Counted from the stretch's first letter, positions 1 to 6,991 are shown. The stretch is 12,412 nucleotides of DNA from an uncultured Eubacteriales bacterium (GCA_934667575.1 CAKUME010000013.1:1-12412); one strand, 5' to 3'. Made by a program: numbers and translations. The notes: a model not told the origin generated them from the letters alone.

Positions 1-558
1 CATCCCAAGGAAATTCCGCTCTACTATGGCACCTCCCATGCCGAGGTCAACCGCTATCTGATCGATAATCAGCTCGAAATGCTGCAAAAGCTCAAGCAGA
101 CCGACCGCAAATCGCGCGACATTCTCACGCTGCCCGGCATGGCGCAGTTTCGCACCACCCGCCGCATTGCGGGCGACTATGTGCTGCAGGAAAGCGATAC
201 CTATCGCCATTTTGACGATTCCATCGGCGCCATCAACGACTTTGACCGCCGCGATTATCTCTTCGAAATTCCCTATCGCACACTGGTGCGGCATGGATGG
301 GACAACATCATCACTGCCGGGCGCTCGGCGGCCGGTGACGGCTACGCATGGGACGTGATGCGCGTGATTCCCCCTGCGATTATTTCCGGCCAGGCGGCGG
401 GCATTGCGTGCGCGCTGGCAACAGATTCGGGCTGCGCGATCACCGATGTGGATGTTGCACAGCTGCAAGCGGAACTAAGGCATGAAAATGTGCTGCTGCA
501 TTTTGACGATGCCGATGTGCCCACAGTGAGCGACTCCACCGTGGAACACAACGATTAA
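1..558 (+). CDS. FAD-dependent oxidoreductase, C-terminal part (5' end outside window)
   Basis: The frame is open from base 1 to a TAA stop at 556-558, giving 185 visible residues; the N-terminal part with the Rossmann FAD-binding motif lies upstream of the window. Near the end there is a C-terminal flavin-binding signature of the FAD-dependent oxidoreductase family (PF12831 type): an AGRSAAG segment at about visible residues 106-112, then RVIPPAIISGQAAGIA at about 121-136, where the Gly/Ala-rich helix closes over the flavin. An FRTTRRIAGDYVL segment at about 50-62 also fits this family. The substrate cannot be told from this fragment. No membrane segment is seen, so a cytosolic location is likely. 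A strong terminator follows directly, so this gene ends its transcript. The family assignment is fairly secure; the specific reaction is unknown. Confidence 0.8.
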   Translation, partial: HPKEIPLYYGTSHAEVNRYLIDNQLEMLQKLKQTDRKSRDILTLPGMAQFRTTRRIAGDYVLQESDTYRHFDDSIGAINDFDRRDYLFEIPYRTLVRHGWDNIITAGRSAAGDGYAWDVMRVIPPAIISGQAAGIACALATDSGCAITDVDVAQLQAELRHENVLLHFDDADVPTVSDSTVEHND

Positions 559-565
559 AATGCCA

Positions 566-614
566 AAACAACGGCCGCCGGGTGCTTGCCCGATGCGGCC
601 GTTGTTTGCGTTTT
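566..614 (+). terminator. Intrinsic terminator after the FAD oxidoreductase gene
   Basis: A perfect 13-bp stem pairs AAACAACGGCCGC (566-578) with GCGGCCGTTGTTT (595-607). The loop can form an extra CGGG/CCCG stem (579-582 with 589-592). A T run follows at 611-614. It begins 7 nt after the stop codon, as expected for a Rho-independent terminator. Confidence 0.88.
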
Positions 615-670
615 ATTGTAAATGACCATTTGTTTTATCATTACAATTAAATTCGGATACCCATACGGAA

Positions 671-699
671 TTGACAATCTCCGCCGAGCGCGTTATAAT
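671..699 (+). promoter_or_regulatory. Consensus sigma-A promoter of the ATP-grasp gene
   Basis: There is an exact TTGACA at 671-676 and an exact TATAAT at 694-699, separated by 17 nt, the optimal spacing. Transcription would start at about 706, leaving a leader of roughly 70 nt before the AGGAGG ribosome binding site (758-763) and the ATG at 775. No operator-like repeat was seen around it, so the gene may be expressed constitutively (inference). Confidence 0.88.
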
Positions 700-774
700 A
701 TACAAAAAAGAAATGAATTGGTTTTCCGCTGCGCTTTGGCACCCACGCGGCAGAAATAGGAGGACATTAGCACC

Positions 775-1806
775 ATGAAGAGCGGCACCAAGCGAATGCT
801 CAAAAAATTCAAAAGCATTCAGTTCAAGCGAATGGATAAAATGATTGCGGTAATCTCCCGAGAAAATAACAACCGCCCGGCATGGCGCATTAAACTCGAC
901 ATGATGGGCAGTTTTTTGCGTTATGGCACCGGCTACACCGATTATTTTTTCAATAATTTTGCACAGCTCACCCCCGCCGAAAAGCGCACCTTTGTCACGG
1001 CCAAATCGTTTTACAATGTGCTGCACTATTTGAACGATCAACACTACATTGGCCTGTTCCACGACAAGCTCATTTTTAATCATTATTTTCGCGAATATCT
1101 GCACCGCGACTATTTGAACCTGCTGCGCTGTTCCGATGCCGATGTGGCGGAATTTTTGCAGAAATTTCCGGTCGTGTTTGCCAAAGATCCGGTGGGCGAA
1201 GGCGGTCACGGCGTAACACGCGTGGTGTCGGCCGAAGTCACGGACGCCGCCGCATTCCGGCAGCAGCTGCTTCAAAACAAGCAGTACCTGCTGGAGGAAG
1301 GCATCGTGCAATGTGATGCGCTGAATGAGCTCAATCCGAGCGTGGTCAATTCGCTGCGTATTGTCACGTTGGTGAAAGATAACCAATCCTATCTGCTCAA
1401 CACCGCGCTGCGCATGAACCAAGACAAAAAAGACGTGATTGGCTGCACCGACGATGTGTATTGCAGCATTGGCGCCGATGGCCGCATCAACAGCAATGTG
1501 GTCGACGATTTTGGAAATATTTACGACCGCCATCCGCTCACGGGCAAAAAATTTTCGGAGGTCGTGCTCCCGCATATGGATCAGGCAATTGAAATGTGTC
1601 TGCGCGCGGCACTCGAGGTGCCGCAAGTGCGCTATGTGGGTTGGGACGTCGCATTTTCGGTCAATGGCCCGCTGATTGTGGAGGGCAACGAATATCCGGG
1701 CTATATGCTACTGCAATACTATAAACTCAATGGCAAGCGAACCGGCCATCTGAAAGAAATTCAGGATATTATTGGCGACGAAGTGTACCAAATCAAGAAA
1801 TATTAA
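775..1806 (+). CDS. Sugar-transfer-associated ATP-grasp family protein
   Basis: The product has 343 residues, with an ATG start preceded by AGGAGG 11 nt upstream and a TAA stop. ATP-grasp features are visible: the nucleotide-binding Lys and glycine-rich loop in FAKDPVGEGGHG (about 135-146), the acidic hinge LLEEGIVQ (172-179), a LNPSVVNSLRIVT segment (186-198), and the metal-binding end GWDVAFSVNGPLIVEGNEYPG (Asp291, Glu303, Asn305). This arrangement matches the ATPgrasp_ST family (PF14397), whose members often sit in polysaccharide or glycan biosynthesis loci and probably ligate a carboxylate to an amine or similar nucleophile. Here no glycosyltransferase or other partner lies nearby, so the substrate cannot be guessed. 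There is no signal peptide or membrane segment. The gene is monocistronic behind its own promoter and its 3' end overlaps the convergent regulator gene by 14 nt. Family call is good; function is unknown. Confidence 0.82.
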   Translation: MKSGTKRMLKKFKSIQFKRMDKMIAVISRENNNRPAWRIKLDMMGSFLRYGTGYTDYFFNNFAQLTPAEKRTFVTAKSFYNVLHYLNDQHYIGLFHDKLIFNHYFREYLHRDYLNLLRCSDADVAEFLQKFPVVFAKDPVGEGGHGVTRVVSAEVTDAAAFRQQLLQNKQYLLEEGIVQCDALNELNPSVVNSLRIVTLVKDNQSYLLNTALRMNQDKKDVIGCTDDVYCSIGADGRINSNVVDDFGNIYDRHPLTGKKFSEVVLPHMDQAIEMCLRAALEVPQVRYVGWDVAFSVNGPLIVEGNEYPGYMLLQYYKLNGKRTGHLKEIQDIIGDEVYQIKKY

Positions 1807-2605
1807 CCGCGCCGCCTGCACCTGCTGCGGGATGCGCAGCCGGACGCACATCCTTGGGGCACACGCCCAGCACACGCCGAAACACTGTGGAAAAATAACA
1901 TTGCGACGAAAATCCGAGCCGATCGCTGACATAAGAAAGGCTTTTGCCCGATTCGATGAGCCGCCGCGCCTCGTGAATCTTCATCTCGGTAAAATACTCC
2001 ATCACGCCTTTGCCCGCTGCCCGAGCAAAGGCGTTTTTTAACGCGGTCGGGCTGCTATGCACTCGATGCGCCAGCTCCGCCAGCGTGAGCCGTTCGCCCA
2101 ACCCGGCGCGCATGGCCTGCACCGCTTCGGCATAGAGTCCGGCGTCCGAAGAATGTTCGGACTGCGCCGTACCGCTGCCCAGTGCAAGCAGCACCTCGAG
2201 CAGCTTGCGTGGGTTCGCAAAATCCGGCGCATTGTGGCACTCCGGCCGTTTCACCGACGGCATCAACCGATCAAGCTCCTGCACCGCCAGCATGGCGGCC
2301 GCCCACTCATTTTCGCCGAACCGCTGTGCCACACCGCGCAGATGATCCTTGGATGAAAAATGAACGACCACCATTTCTGCACCGGAGCTGACCACGCAGT
2401 TATGATGAAACACCCATGGGCGAACGGCAAAAAAATCGCCGCGTTCTGCGCGATACACCTGATCGTCCACCGTGATGCGCATTTGCCCGTTCATCACCAA
2501 GTTCAGCTCCCAATCCGCGTGTTTGTGGCCGCTGAACACATAGCCTGGGTCAAAATGATAATGGAAATATTGGTTGATCCGGTCAATGCAAAAGTCCATC
2601 GCCAT
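1793..2605 (-). CDS. AraC-family transcriptional regulator with cupin sensor domain
   Basis: The product has 270 residues. I chose the ATG at 2605 because it has an AGGAAGGA ribosome binding site just upstream (about 2611-2618); an in-frame TTG at 2626 lies before that site. The N-terminal half (about 20-85) looks like the cupin sugar-sensing domain of AraC regulators, with HKHADWEL near residue 27 and a GDFFAVRPWVFH segment near 57-68. The C-terminal part carries two helix-turn-helix units: LTLAELAHRVHSSPTALKNAF (about 173-193) and SLSYVSDRLGFSSQCYFSTVF (about 222-242). The usual closing GVCPKDVR follows, where most members have GxxPxxYR. An Ala/Gly-rich tail of about 15 residues ends inside the ATP-grasp gene, with a TGA stop. 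Divergent orientation next to the family 31 hydrolase suggests it activates that gene in response to a sugar (inference). Confidence 0.88.
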   Translation of the reverse strand: MAMDFCIDRINQYFHYHFDPGYVFSGHKHADWELNLVMNGQMRITVDDQVYRAERGDFFAVRPWVFHHNCVVSSGAEMVVVHFSSKDHLRGVAQRFGENEWAAAMLAVQELDRLMPSVKRPECHNAPDFANPRKLLEVLLALGSGTAQSEHSSDAGLYAEAVQAMRAGLGERLTLAELAHRVHSSPTALKNAFARAAGKGVMEYFTEMKIHEARRLIESGKSLSYVSDRLGFSSQCYFSTVFRRVLGVCPKDVRPAAHPAAGAGGAVNIS

Positions 2606-2739
2606 TTTCTGTGTTCCTTCCTGCAAAATCAGTCCGATTTTATAAATTTCGTGGCTAAAATTATATTTTTCGCCTGTTTTTTATGATATGATTATAACAT
2701 TCCCGCAACCGAAATGCAATGCAGAAAGGATCGAAATCT
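2606..2739. promoter_or_regulatory. Divergent control region between the AraC regulator and GH31 hydrolase genes
   Basis: This is a 134-nt AT-rich spacer between divergent start codons. On the plus strand TATAAC at 2693-2698 could be a -10 box for the hydrolase, with no good -35 box at the right distance, as is common for activator-dependent promoters. On the minus strand TATAAT at 2665-2660 could serve the regulator, again with a poor -35. Two TTTCG pentamers at 2647-2651 and 2668-2672 lie 21 nt apart, the spacing seen between direct AraC half-sites, but the flanking bases match poorly, so this is only a hint. Confidence 0.42.
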
Positions 2740-4305
2740 ATGAAAACGAGCTTTGAAATTCGCGAAAACGAATTCTGGTGGGGCGGCTCCGTGTCCGACG
2801 GCATCGAAATGCCCTTTTCGCGTGAAACCACCGGTTTTTCGCGCGATTTTCGCGTGGAGACGTCGAACCAAACCATGCCGCTCTATGTTTCGTCGCAGGG
2901 CCGCTACATTTGGAGCGAAACGCCGTTCGCCGTGACCATTGACGGCGGGCGCTTTACATTCGAGGGCGACGAGTTTGAATTGGTCGAGGCGGGCAGCACG
3001 CTGCGCGATGCCTATTTAGCCGCGTCCAAAGCGCATTTTCCGTTTTCCGGCAAGCTCCCGCCGGTGGAATTCTTTTCCACCGCGCAATATAATACCTGGA
3101 TGGAATTCACCTATGAGCCCAATCAGGCAGGTGTGCTCCAATACGCCCACGCGATTGTGGACAACGGGTTTACGCCGGGCATTTTTATCATCGACGAAGG
3201 CTGGCATCGGCCTTATGGCGATTGGACATTTGACCCGGTAAAATTTCCGCAGCCCAAAGCAATGGTTGATGAGCTGCACGCGTTGGGCTTTAAGGTCATG
3301 CTGTGGGTGGTGCCTTATGTTACCGCATCGGGCGTGCGCTTTGTACGCGGCACCAGCCCCGAGTTGAATCCGGGCCGTGGCGACAAGCTGTTCATGCGCA
3401 ACGAAGACGGCGATATTACCGTTGTGCGCTGGTGGAACGGTTTTGGCGCCATTCTTGATCTTTCCAATCCGGTGGATGCAGAATACCTCGATAATCAGCT
3501 TCAGGCGCTGATTCATGATTTTGGCGTGGATGGGTTCAAATTCGACGGTGGCACGCTGCACTCTTATACCAACACAACCGATGTGAACGGTACACACTGC
3601 GGCACGGCGGACGGTACCTATTCCGCGGCAGAAAAAAACATCGCATGGAATCAGTTCGGCATGCGATATGCGTATCATGAATACAAAGACACCTTTAAGG
3701 GCGGCGGCGCACCGGTGGTACAGCGGCTGAGTGACCGCAGACATCGTTGGAACAGCGAAGGCATTGCATCAATTTTGCCAGATTCGCTGGCCCAGGGATT
3801 GATCGGGCATCCGTTTATCTGCCCCGATATGATTGGCGGCGGCGAATGGTCATACAACGCCCGACCGGGCTTCCATTTGGATGAAGAGCTGTTCATTCGC
3901 ATGGCGCAGGTGTCGATATTCTTCCCGATGATGCAGTTTTCGTTGGCGCCGTGGCGGGTGCTTTCGCCGGAGGGGCTCGCTGCCGTTCGCCGCTGTGCGG
4001 AGCTGCATGCGCAATTCGCGCCGGAATTGCTTCAAATTCTGCGTCAATCGGCGCAAACCGGTGAACCGGTGGTGCGCACGCTCGAGTATGCCTATCCGCA
4101 CTGCGGCTACGAACGGATTCATGATGAGTTTATGTGCGGCGATGACATTCTGGTTTGCCCTGTCGTGACGAAGGGCACGCGAGAAAAGGAACTCATCTTC
4201 CCTGCCGGGCGTTGGGCCGATGCCGCCGGCAATATCTACACCGAGGGCCGCCATGTCGTGGCAACACCGGTGGAACAGCTCGCTTGGTTCCGTCGAATTT
4301 CGTAA
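2740..4305 (+). CDS. Glycoside hydrolase family 31 protein, alpha-galactosidase/MYORG-like group
   Basis: The product has 521 residues. I chose the ATG at 2740, which has AGAAAGGA (2723-2730) 9 nt upstream; an in-frame ATG at 2719 precedes that site. After a short beta-rich N-terminal part, the (beta/alpha)8 barrel begins near PPVEFFSTAQYNTW (107-120). It continues through IFIIDEGW (148-155) and a VVRWWNGFGAILDLSNP stretch (228-244) to GVDGFKFDGG (262-271), where Asp269 is the likely nucleophile. The segment QRLSDRRHRWNSEGIASILPDSLAQG (328-353, Asp332 and Asp348) is where the acid/base Asp should be sought. A beta domain follows (about 440-520). The pattern resembles the MYORG-like branch of GH31, retaining enzymes with alpha-glycosidic activity; alpha-galactosidase is my best guess, not certain. 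There is no signal peptide, so it likely acts in the cytosol on imported oligosaccharides. It is probably controlled by the divergent AraC gene. Confidence 0.87.
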   Translation: MKTSFEIRENEFWWGGSVSDGIEMPFSRETTGFSRDFRVETSNQTMPLYVSSQGRYIWSETPFAVTIDGGRFTFEGDEFELVEAGSTLRDAYLAASKAHFPFSGKLPPVEFFSTAQYNTWMEFTYEPNQAGVLQYAHAIVDNGFTPGIFIIDEGWHRPYGDWTFDPVKFPQPKAMVDELHALGFKVMLWVVPYVTASGVRFVRGTSPELNPGRGDKLFMRNEDGDITVVRWWNGFGAILDLSNPVDAEYLDNQLQALIHDFGVDGFKFDGGTLHSYTNTTDVNGTHCGTADGTYSAAEKNIAWNQFGMRYAYHEYKDTFKGGGAPVVQRLSDRRHRWNSEGIASILPDSLAQGLIGHPFICPDMIGGGEWSYNARPGFHLDEELFIRMAQVSIFFPMMQFSLAPWRVLSPEGLAAVRRCAELHAQFAPELLQILRQSAQTGEPVVRTLEYAYPHCGYERIHDEFMCGDDILVCPVVTKGTREKELIFPAGRWADAAGNIYTEGRHVVATPVEQLAWFRRIS

Positions 4306-4458
4306 GGCTCTGAGATCCAGGCTTTTTTCATTCGCATGATTTGTTTTTTGACAAATGGTGCGTAAGAAATTTCTCCCGCTTTTCTGTTGTGAAATTTGGC
4401 AAAGCTTCGATATTTCCCCTCTGGATATCAACGCGACTCTTTTCTCATAATAAATAAC

Positions 4459-4502
4459 ACGGACGATGCCGCGCGCAGGTTTGCACGGCATCGTCCGTTT
4501 TT
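4459..4502. terminator. Hairpin terminator between convergent GH31 and carB-dapF genes
   Basis: A perfect 13-bp stem pairs ACGGACGATGCCG (4459-4471) with CGGCATCGTCCGT (4486-4498), with TTTTT at 4498-4502, so it terminates plus-strand transcripts from the hydrolase gene. Read on the minus strand, 36 nt after the carB-dapF stop, the hairpin is followed by a T-rich stretch (GTGTTATTTATTATG), so it may serve both directions. The rest of the spacer (4306-4458 and 4503-4534) shows no gene or other convincing signal. Confidence 0.85.
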
Positions 4503-4534
4503 GCTGTTGAATTTTTTATGTTACTGCGCTGCGC

Positions 4535-5368
4535 TCAGAACTCGGTTTCACCGGTATAAACCAACCGAGCGTCGCCGGTGAGCAGAATGTCGTCGTCGGT
4601 CACATTCACAATCAGATCGCCGCCCGGCACTTTTACGGTAACATCTTCGTTTTTGCGGCAAAGGCCATTTGCAATTGCGGCAGCTGCTGCGGCGCACGCA
4701 CCGGTTCCGCAAGCCATGGTTTCGCCGTTGCCGCGCTCATAAACGCGCATCTTAATCGTGTTGGAATCCACCACACGAATAAATTCGGTGTTAATGCGCT
4801 CGGGAAAAATCGGGGCGTTCTCAAATTGCGGGCCGATTGTGCCCAGATCGACTGCGTCTACCTGCGGCACCATCACCACACAGTGCGGGTTGCCCACAGA
4901 CAAGCAGGTTACGCGATAACTCTCGCCGCCGATCTCGATCAAATCGTTGATCAGCTGTTCCGCTGCCAAGGTACACGGCAGCGACGCGGTGCGGAAATCC
5001 GCTTTGCCCATGTGTACGCTCACCGAATTCACCGTGCCATTGCGTGTGTAAACCTCAAGCTGCTTCACGCCGCTGGCGGTTTCAATGGTCATGTGCTCTT
5101 TCTTCACAATACCATGATCGTAGAGGTATTTGCCCACGCAGCGAATCGCGTTTCCGCCCATCTTGCCTTCGCTGCCGTCCTGATTGAACAGCCGCATTTT
5201 GGCATCCGCCACATTGGACCGTTCCATCAGCACCAGCCCCAGCGCGCCAATGCCCGCCGTGCGGTCGCAATAGGTCACGCAGAGCGATTCGGGGCAGGTA
5301 ATGCGCCCATCGAAATTATCAATATAAATGTAATCATCGCCGGAGCCTACCATTTTGGCAAAGCGCAG
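4535..5368 (-). other. dapF: DapF-like domain of the fusion (domain-level annotation)
   Basis: This part encodes a whole epimerase domain, starting at a CTG Leu codon (5368-5366) where a free-standing DapF would have its initiator Met, as in the typical M-x-F-x-K-M opening. No AGGAGG-like site lies ahead of it, so it is probably made only as part of the CarB polypeptide. Gly606 (codon 5158-5156, GGC) sits at the first catalytic Cys position, and Asp546 (codon 5338-5336, GAT) at the conserved Asn. Cys755 (codon 4711-4709, TGC) keeps the second catalytic position. Family membership is clear; activity as an epimerase is uncertain. Confidence 0.82.
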
Positions 5369-6973
5369 CGTTTCGCGATGCGTGCGCAGGTGATTGATAT
5401 CCACCAACTCGGTGTTTTTCTGGTTGTAGCAGCTCGCAAAAATATCGGCCAGCGCATTGGCTGTGTCGAGCGAGGTCAGGCAAGCAATGGCCAGCTGCTG
5501 TGCACGGCGATGCAGCGCGGTATAATCATCCAGTGTGCCGTCGTAGGCCGCGCCAGTGTATACGATATAGCTGATGCGGCCGCTTTCGAGCAGGCGATAT
5601 GCTTCGCCGCCCTCCTTGATATCATGCACCGTTTCCACTACAATGCCCAAGCGGCGAATGGCGTCGGCAGTGTCGGGCGTAGCATAAAGCGTCATGCCCA
5701 TATCGTCCAGTTTTTTCGCAATTTTAAGGATCTCGTGGCGATCGTGATCTTCCACGCTGATGAGCACACCAATGGCGTGATCGGCCGGAGCCCGCAGCAG
5801 AATTCCCGCCGAGGTCAGTCCCTTAAACAGTGCTTCGGCCAGCGTTTTGCCAATGCCCAGCACTTCGCCGGTGGATTTCATTTCCGGCCCCAGGTACGAG
5901 TTGGCGTCGGCCAGCTTTTCGAACGAAAACACCGGCACCTTCACGGCGTAATACGGCGGCGCGGCATGCAGCCCCGTACCATAGCCAAGCGAACGGAGCG
6001 ACTGCCCCACCATCACGCGTGATGCAAGATCGACCATGGGCACACCCGTAACCTTACTGATGTAGGGCACCGTGCGCGAAGCACGCGGGTTGACTTCGAT
6101 CACATACAGCTCGTTTCGGTAAATCAGATACTGAATGTTCACCAATCCGCGCGTTTTGAGCGAGAGTGCAAGCTTTTCGGAGCAATCCACGATGGTGTGC
6201 AGCATTTTATCCGACAGATTATACGGCGGATACACGGCAATCGAGTCGCCGCTATGCACACCTGCGCGCTCAATGTGTTCCATAATACCCGGAATCAGCA
6301 CATCGGTGCCGTCCGAGATCACATCCACCTCAAGCTCCGGGCCGCACATATACTGATCCACCAGCACCGGATTCTCGATGTTTGTCGAAAGTATACGCTG
6401 CATATAAATCTTCACATCGCGGTCGGTGTGCGCAATGGTCATATTTTGCCCGCCGATCACATACGACGGCCGCAGCAGCACCGGATAACCCAGCTTGTGC
6501 GCCGCGCTGAGCGCCTCGGCTTCGGTCATCACGCCCATGCCCGCCGGGCGTTTGATGGAAAAGCGCTCAAGCAGCTCGTCAAAACGCTCGCGATCCTCGG
6601 CTGTGTCGATGCTTTCCGCCGAGGTGCCCAGAATCGGAACACCGCGCTGGTCGAGGAATTTGGTCAGCCGGATCGCCGTCTGCCCGCCAAATGCAACCAC
6701 CACGCCCACCGGATGCTCCACCTCAATGATGTTCATCACATCCTCCGGCGTCAACGGCTCAAAATAGAGCCGATCGGCGGTGTCGTAATCGGTCGATACC
6801 GTTTCGGGGTTGTTATTGACAATTACCACCTCATAGCCGAGTTCCTTCAGCGTCCACACACAGTGCACGGAAGAATAATCGAATTCGATGCCCTGGCCGA
6901 TGCGGATGGGGCCCGAACCGAGCACCATGACCACCGGCTTGCCCGAACGCGGAAATGTGCGTGCTTCGCACAC
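4535..6973 (-). CDS. CarB C-terminal half fused in frame to diaminopimelate epimerase (DapF)
   Basis: Counted from a GTG at 6973 the product has 812 residues; no ribosome binding site precedes this GTG or the next ATG. Residues about 13-395 are the second synthetase half of carbamoyl-phosphate synthase large subunit: VLGSGPIRIGQGIEFDYSSV (17-36), an ATP-grasp domain with RPSYVIGGQNM (168-178) and VIEVNPRASRT (291-301). Residues about 400-530 form the MGS-like regulatory domain. At residue 536 a complete DapF domain of normal length (277 residues) begins without a linker. It has LRFAKMVGSGDDY (536-548), DGSEGKMGGNAIRC (599-612), SVGNPHCVV (692-700) and ERGNGETMACGTGAC (746-760). The second catalytic Cys is present (Cys755); the first is Gly606, and the Asn of the usual GND motif is Asp546. 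CarB makes carbamoyl phosphate; DapF interconverts LL- and meso-diaminopimelate for lysine and peptidoglycan. Last gene of the operon; TGA stop. Confidence 0.85.
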   Translation of the reverse strand: MCEARTFPRSGKPVVMVLGSGPIRIGQGIEFDYSSVHCVWTLKELGYEVVIVNNNPETVSTDYDTADRLYFEPLTPEDVMNIIEVEHPVGVVVAFGGQTAIRLTKFLDQRGVPILGTSAESIDTAEDRERFDELLERFSIKRPAGMGVMTEAEALSAAHKLGYPVLLRPSYVIGGQNMTIAHTDRDVKIYMQRILSTNIENPVLVDQYMCGPELEVDVISDGTDVLIPGIMEHIERAGVHSGDSIAVYPPYNLSDKMLHTIVDCSEKLALSLKTRGLVNIQYLIYRNELYVIEVNPRASRTVPYISKVTGVPMVDLASRVMVGQSLRSLGYGTGLHAAPPYYAVKVPVFSFEKLADANSYLGPEMKSTGEVLGIGKTLAEALFKGLTSAGILLRAPADHAIGVLISVEDHDRHEILKIAKKLDDMGMTLYATPDTADAIRRLGIVVETVHDIKEGGEAYRLLESGRISYIVYTGAAYDGTLDDYTALHRRAQQLAIACLTSLDTANALADIFASCYNQKNTELVDINHLRTHRETLRFAKMVGSGDDYIYIDNFDGRITCPESLCVTYCDRTAGIGALGLVLMERSNVADAKMRLFNQDGSEGKMGGNAIRCVGKYLYDHGIVKKEHMTIETASGVKQLEVYTRNGTVNSVSVHMGKADFRTASLPCTLAAEQLINDLIEIGGESYRVTCLSVGNPHCVVMVPQVDAVDLGTIGPQFENAPIFPERINTEFIRVVDSNTIKMRVYERGNGETMACGTGACAAAAAAIANGLCRKNEDVTVKVPGGDLIVNVTDDDILLTGDARLVYTGETEF

Positions 6974-6988
6974 GGCGTCGTCGGAGGA

Positions 6989-6991
6989 CTA
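6989..6991 (-). other. In-frame TAG interrupting carB
   Basis: The TAG lies between ...AETPYF and SSDDAVCEARTF..., in the same frame as the coding on both sides. CarB proteins have a continuous chain here, typically a TPYFY or TPYYYS-like stretch, so the TAG replaces what is usually a Tyr codon (TAT/TAC), one base away. It is the only TAG ending any coding frame in the window; the other eight genes use TAA (five) or TGA (three). Confidence 0.9.

Noticed and set aside
613..1626. Minus-strand open frame of 337 codons opposite the ATP-grasp gene
   Set aside because: The plus strand has a consensus promoter, ribosome binding site and a clear ATP-grasp protein; the antisense translation resembles nothing.
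1824..1840. GCTGCG/CGCAGC hairpin just after the ATP-grasp stop as a terminator
   Set aside because: The stem is only 6 bp, has no T run, and lies within the coding end of the AraC gene.
2606..2626. TTG start at 2626 for the AraC regulator
   Set aside because: The Shine-Dalgarno sequence lies downstream of it and at the right distance for the ATG at 2605.
2719..2739. ATG at 2719 as the start of the GH31 gene
   Set aside because: The AGAAAGGA site at 2723-2730 lies after it and fits the ATG at 2740.
4306..4335. T run at about 4322-4328 after the GH31 stop as a terminator
   Set aside because: The bases before it form no stem longer than about 3 bp; the strong hairpin at 4459-4498 is the better candidate.
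4826..6022. Plus-strand open frame of 398 codons opposite the carB-dapF fusion
   Set aside because: Antisense shadow with His/Arg/Gln-rich, domain-free translation.
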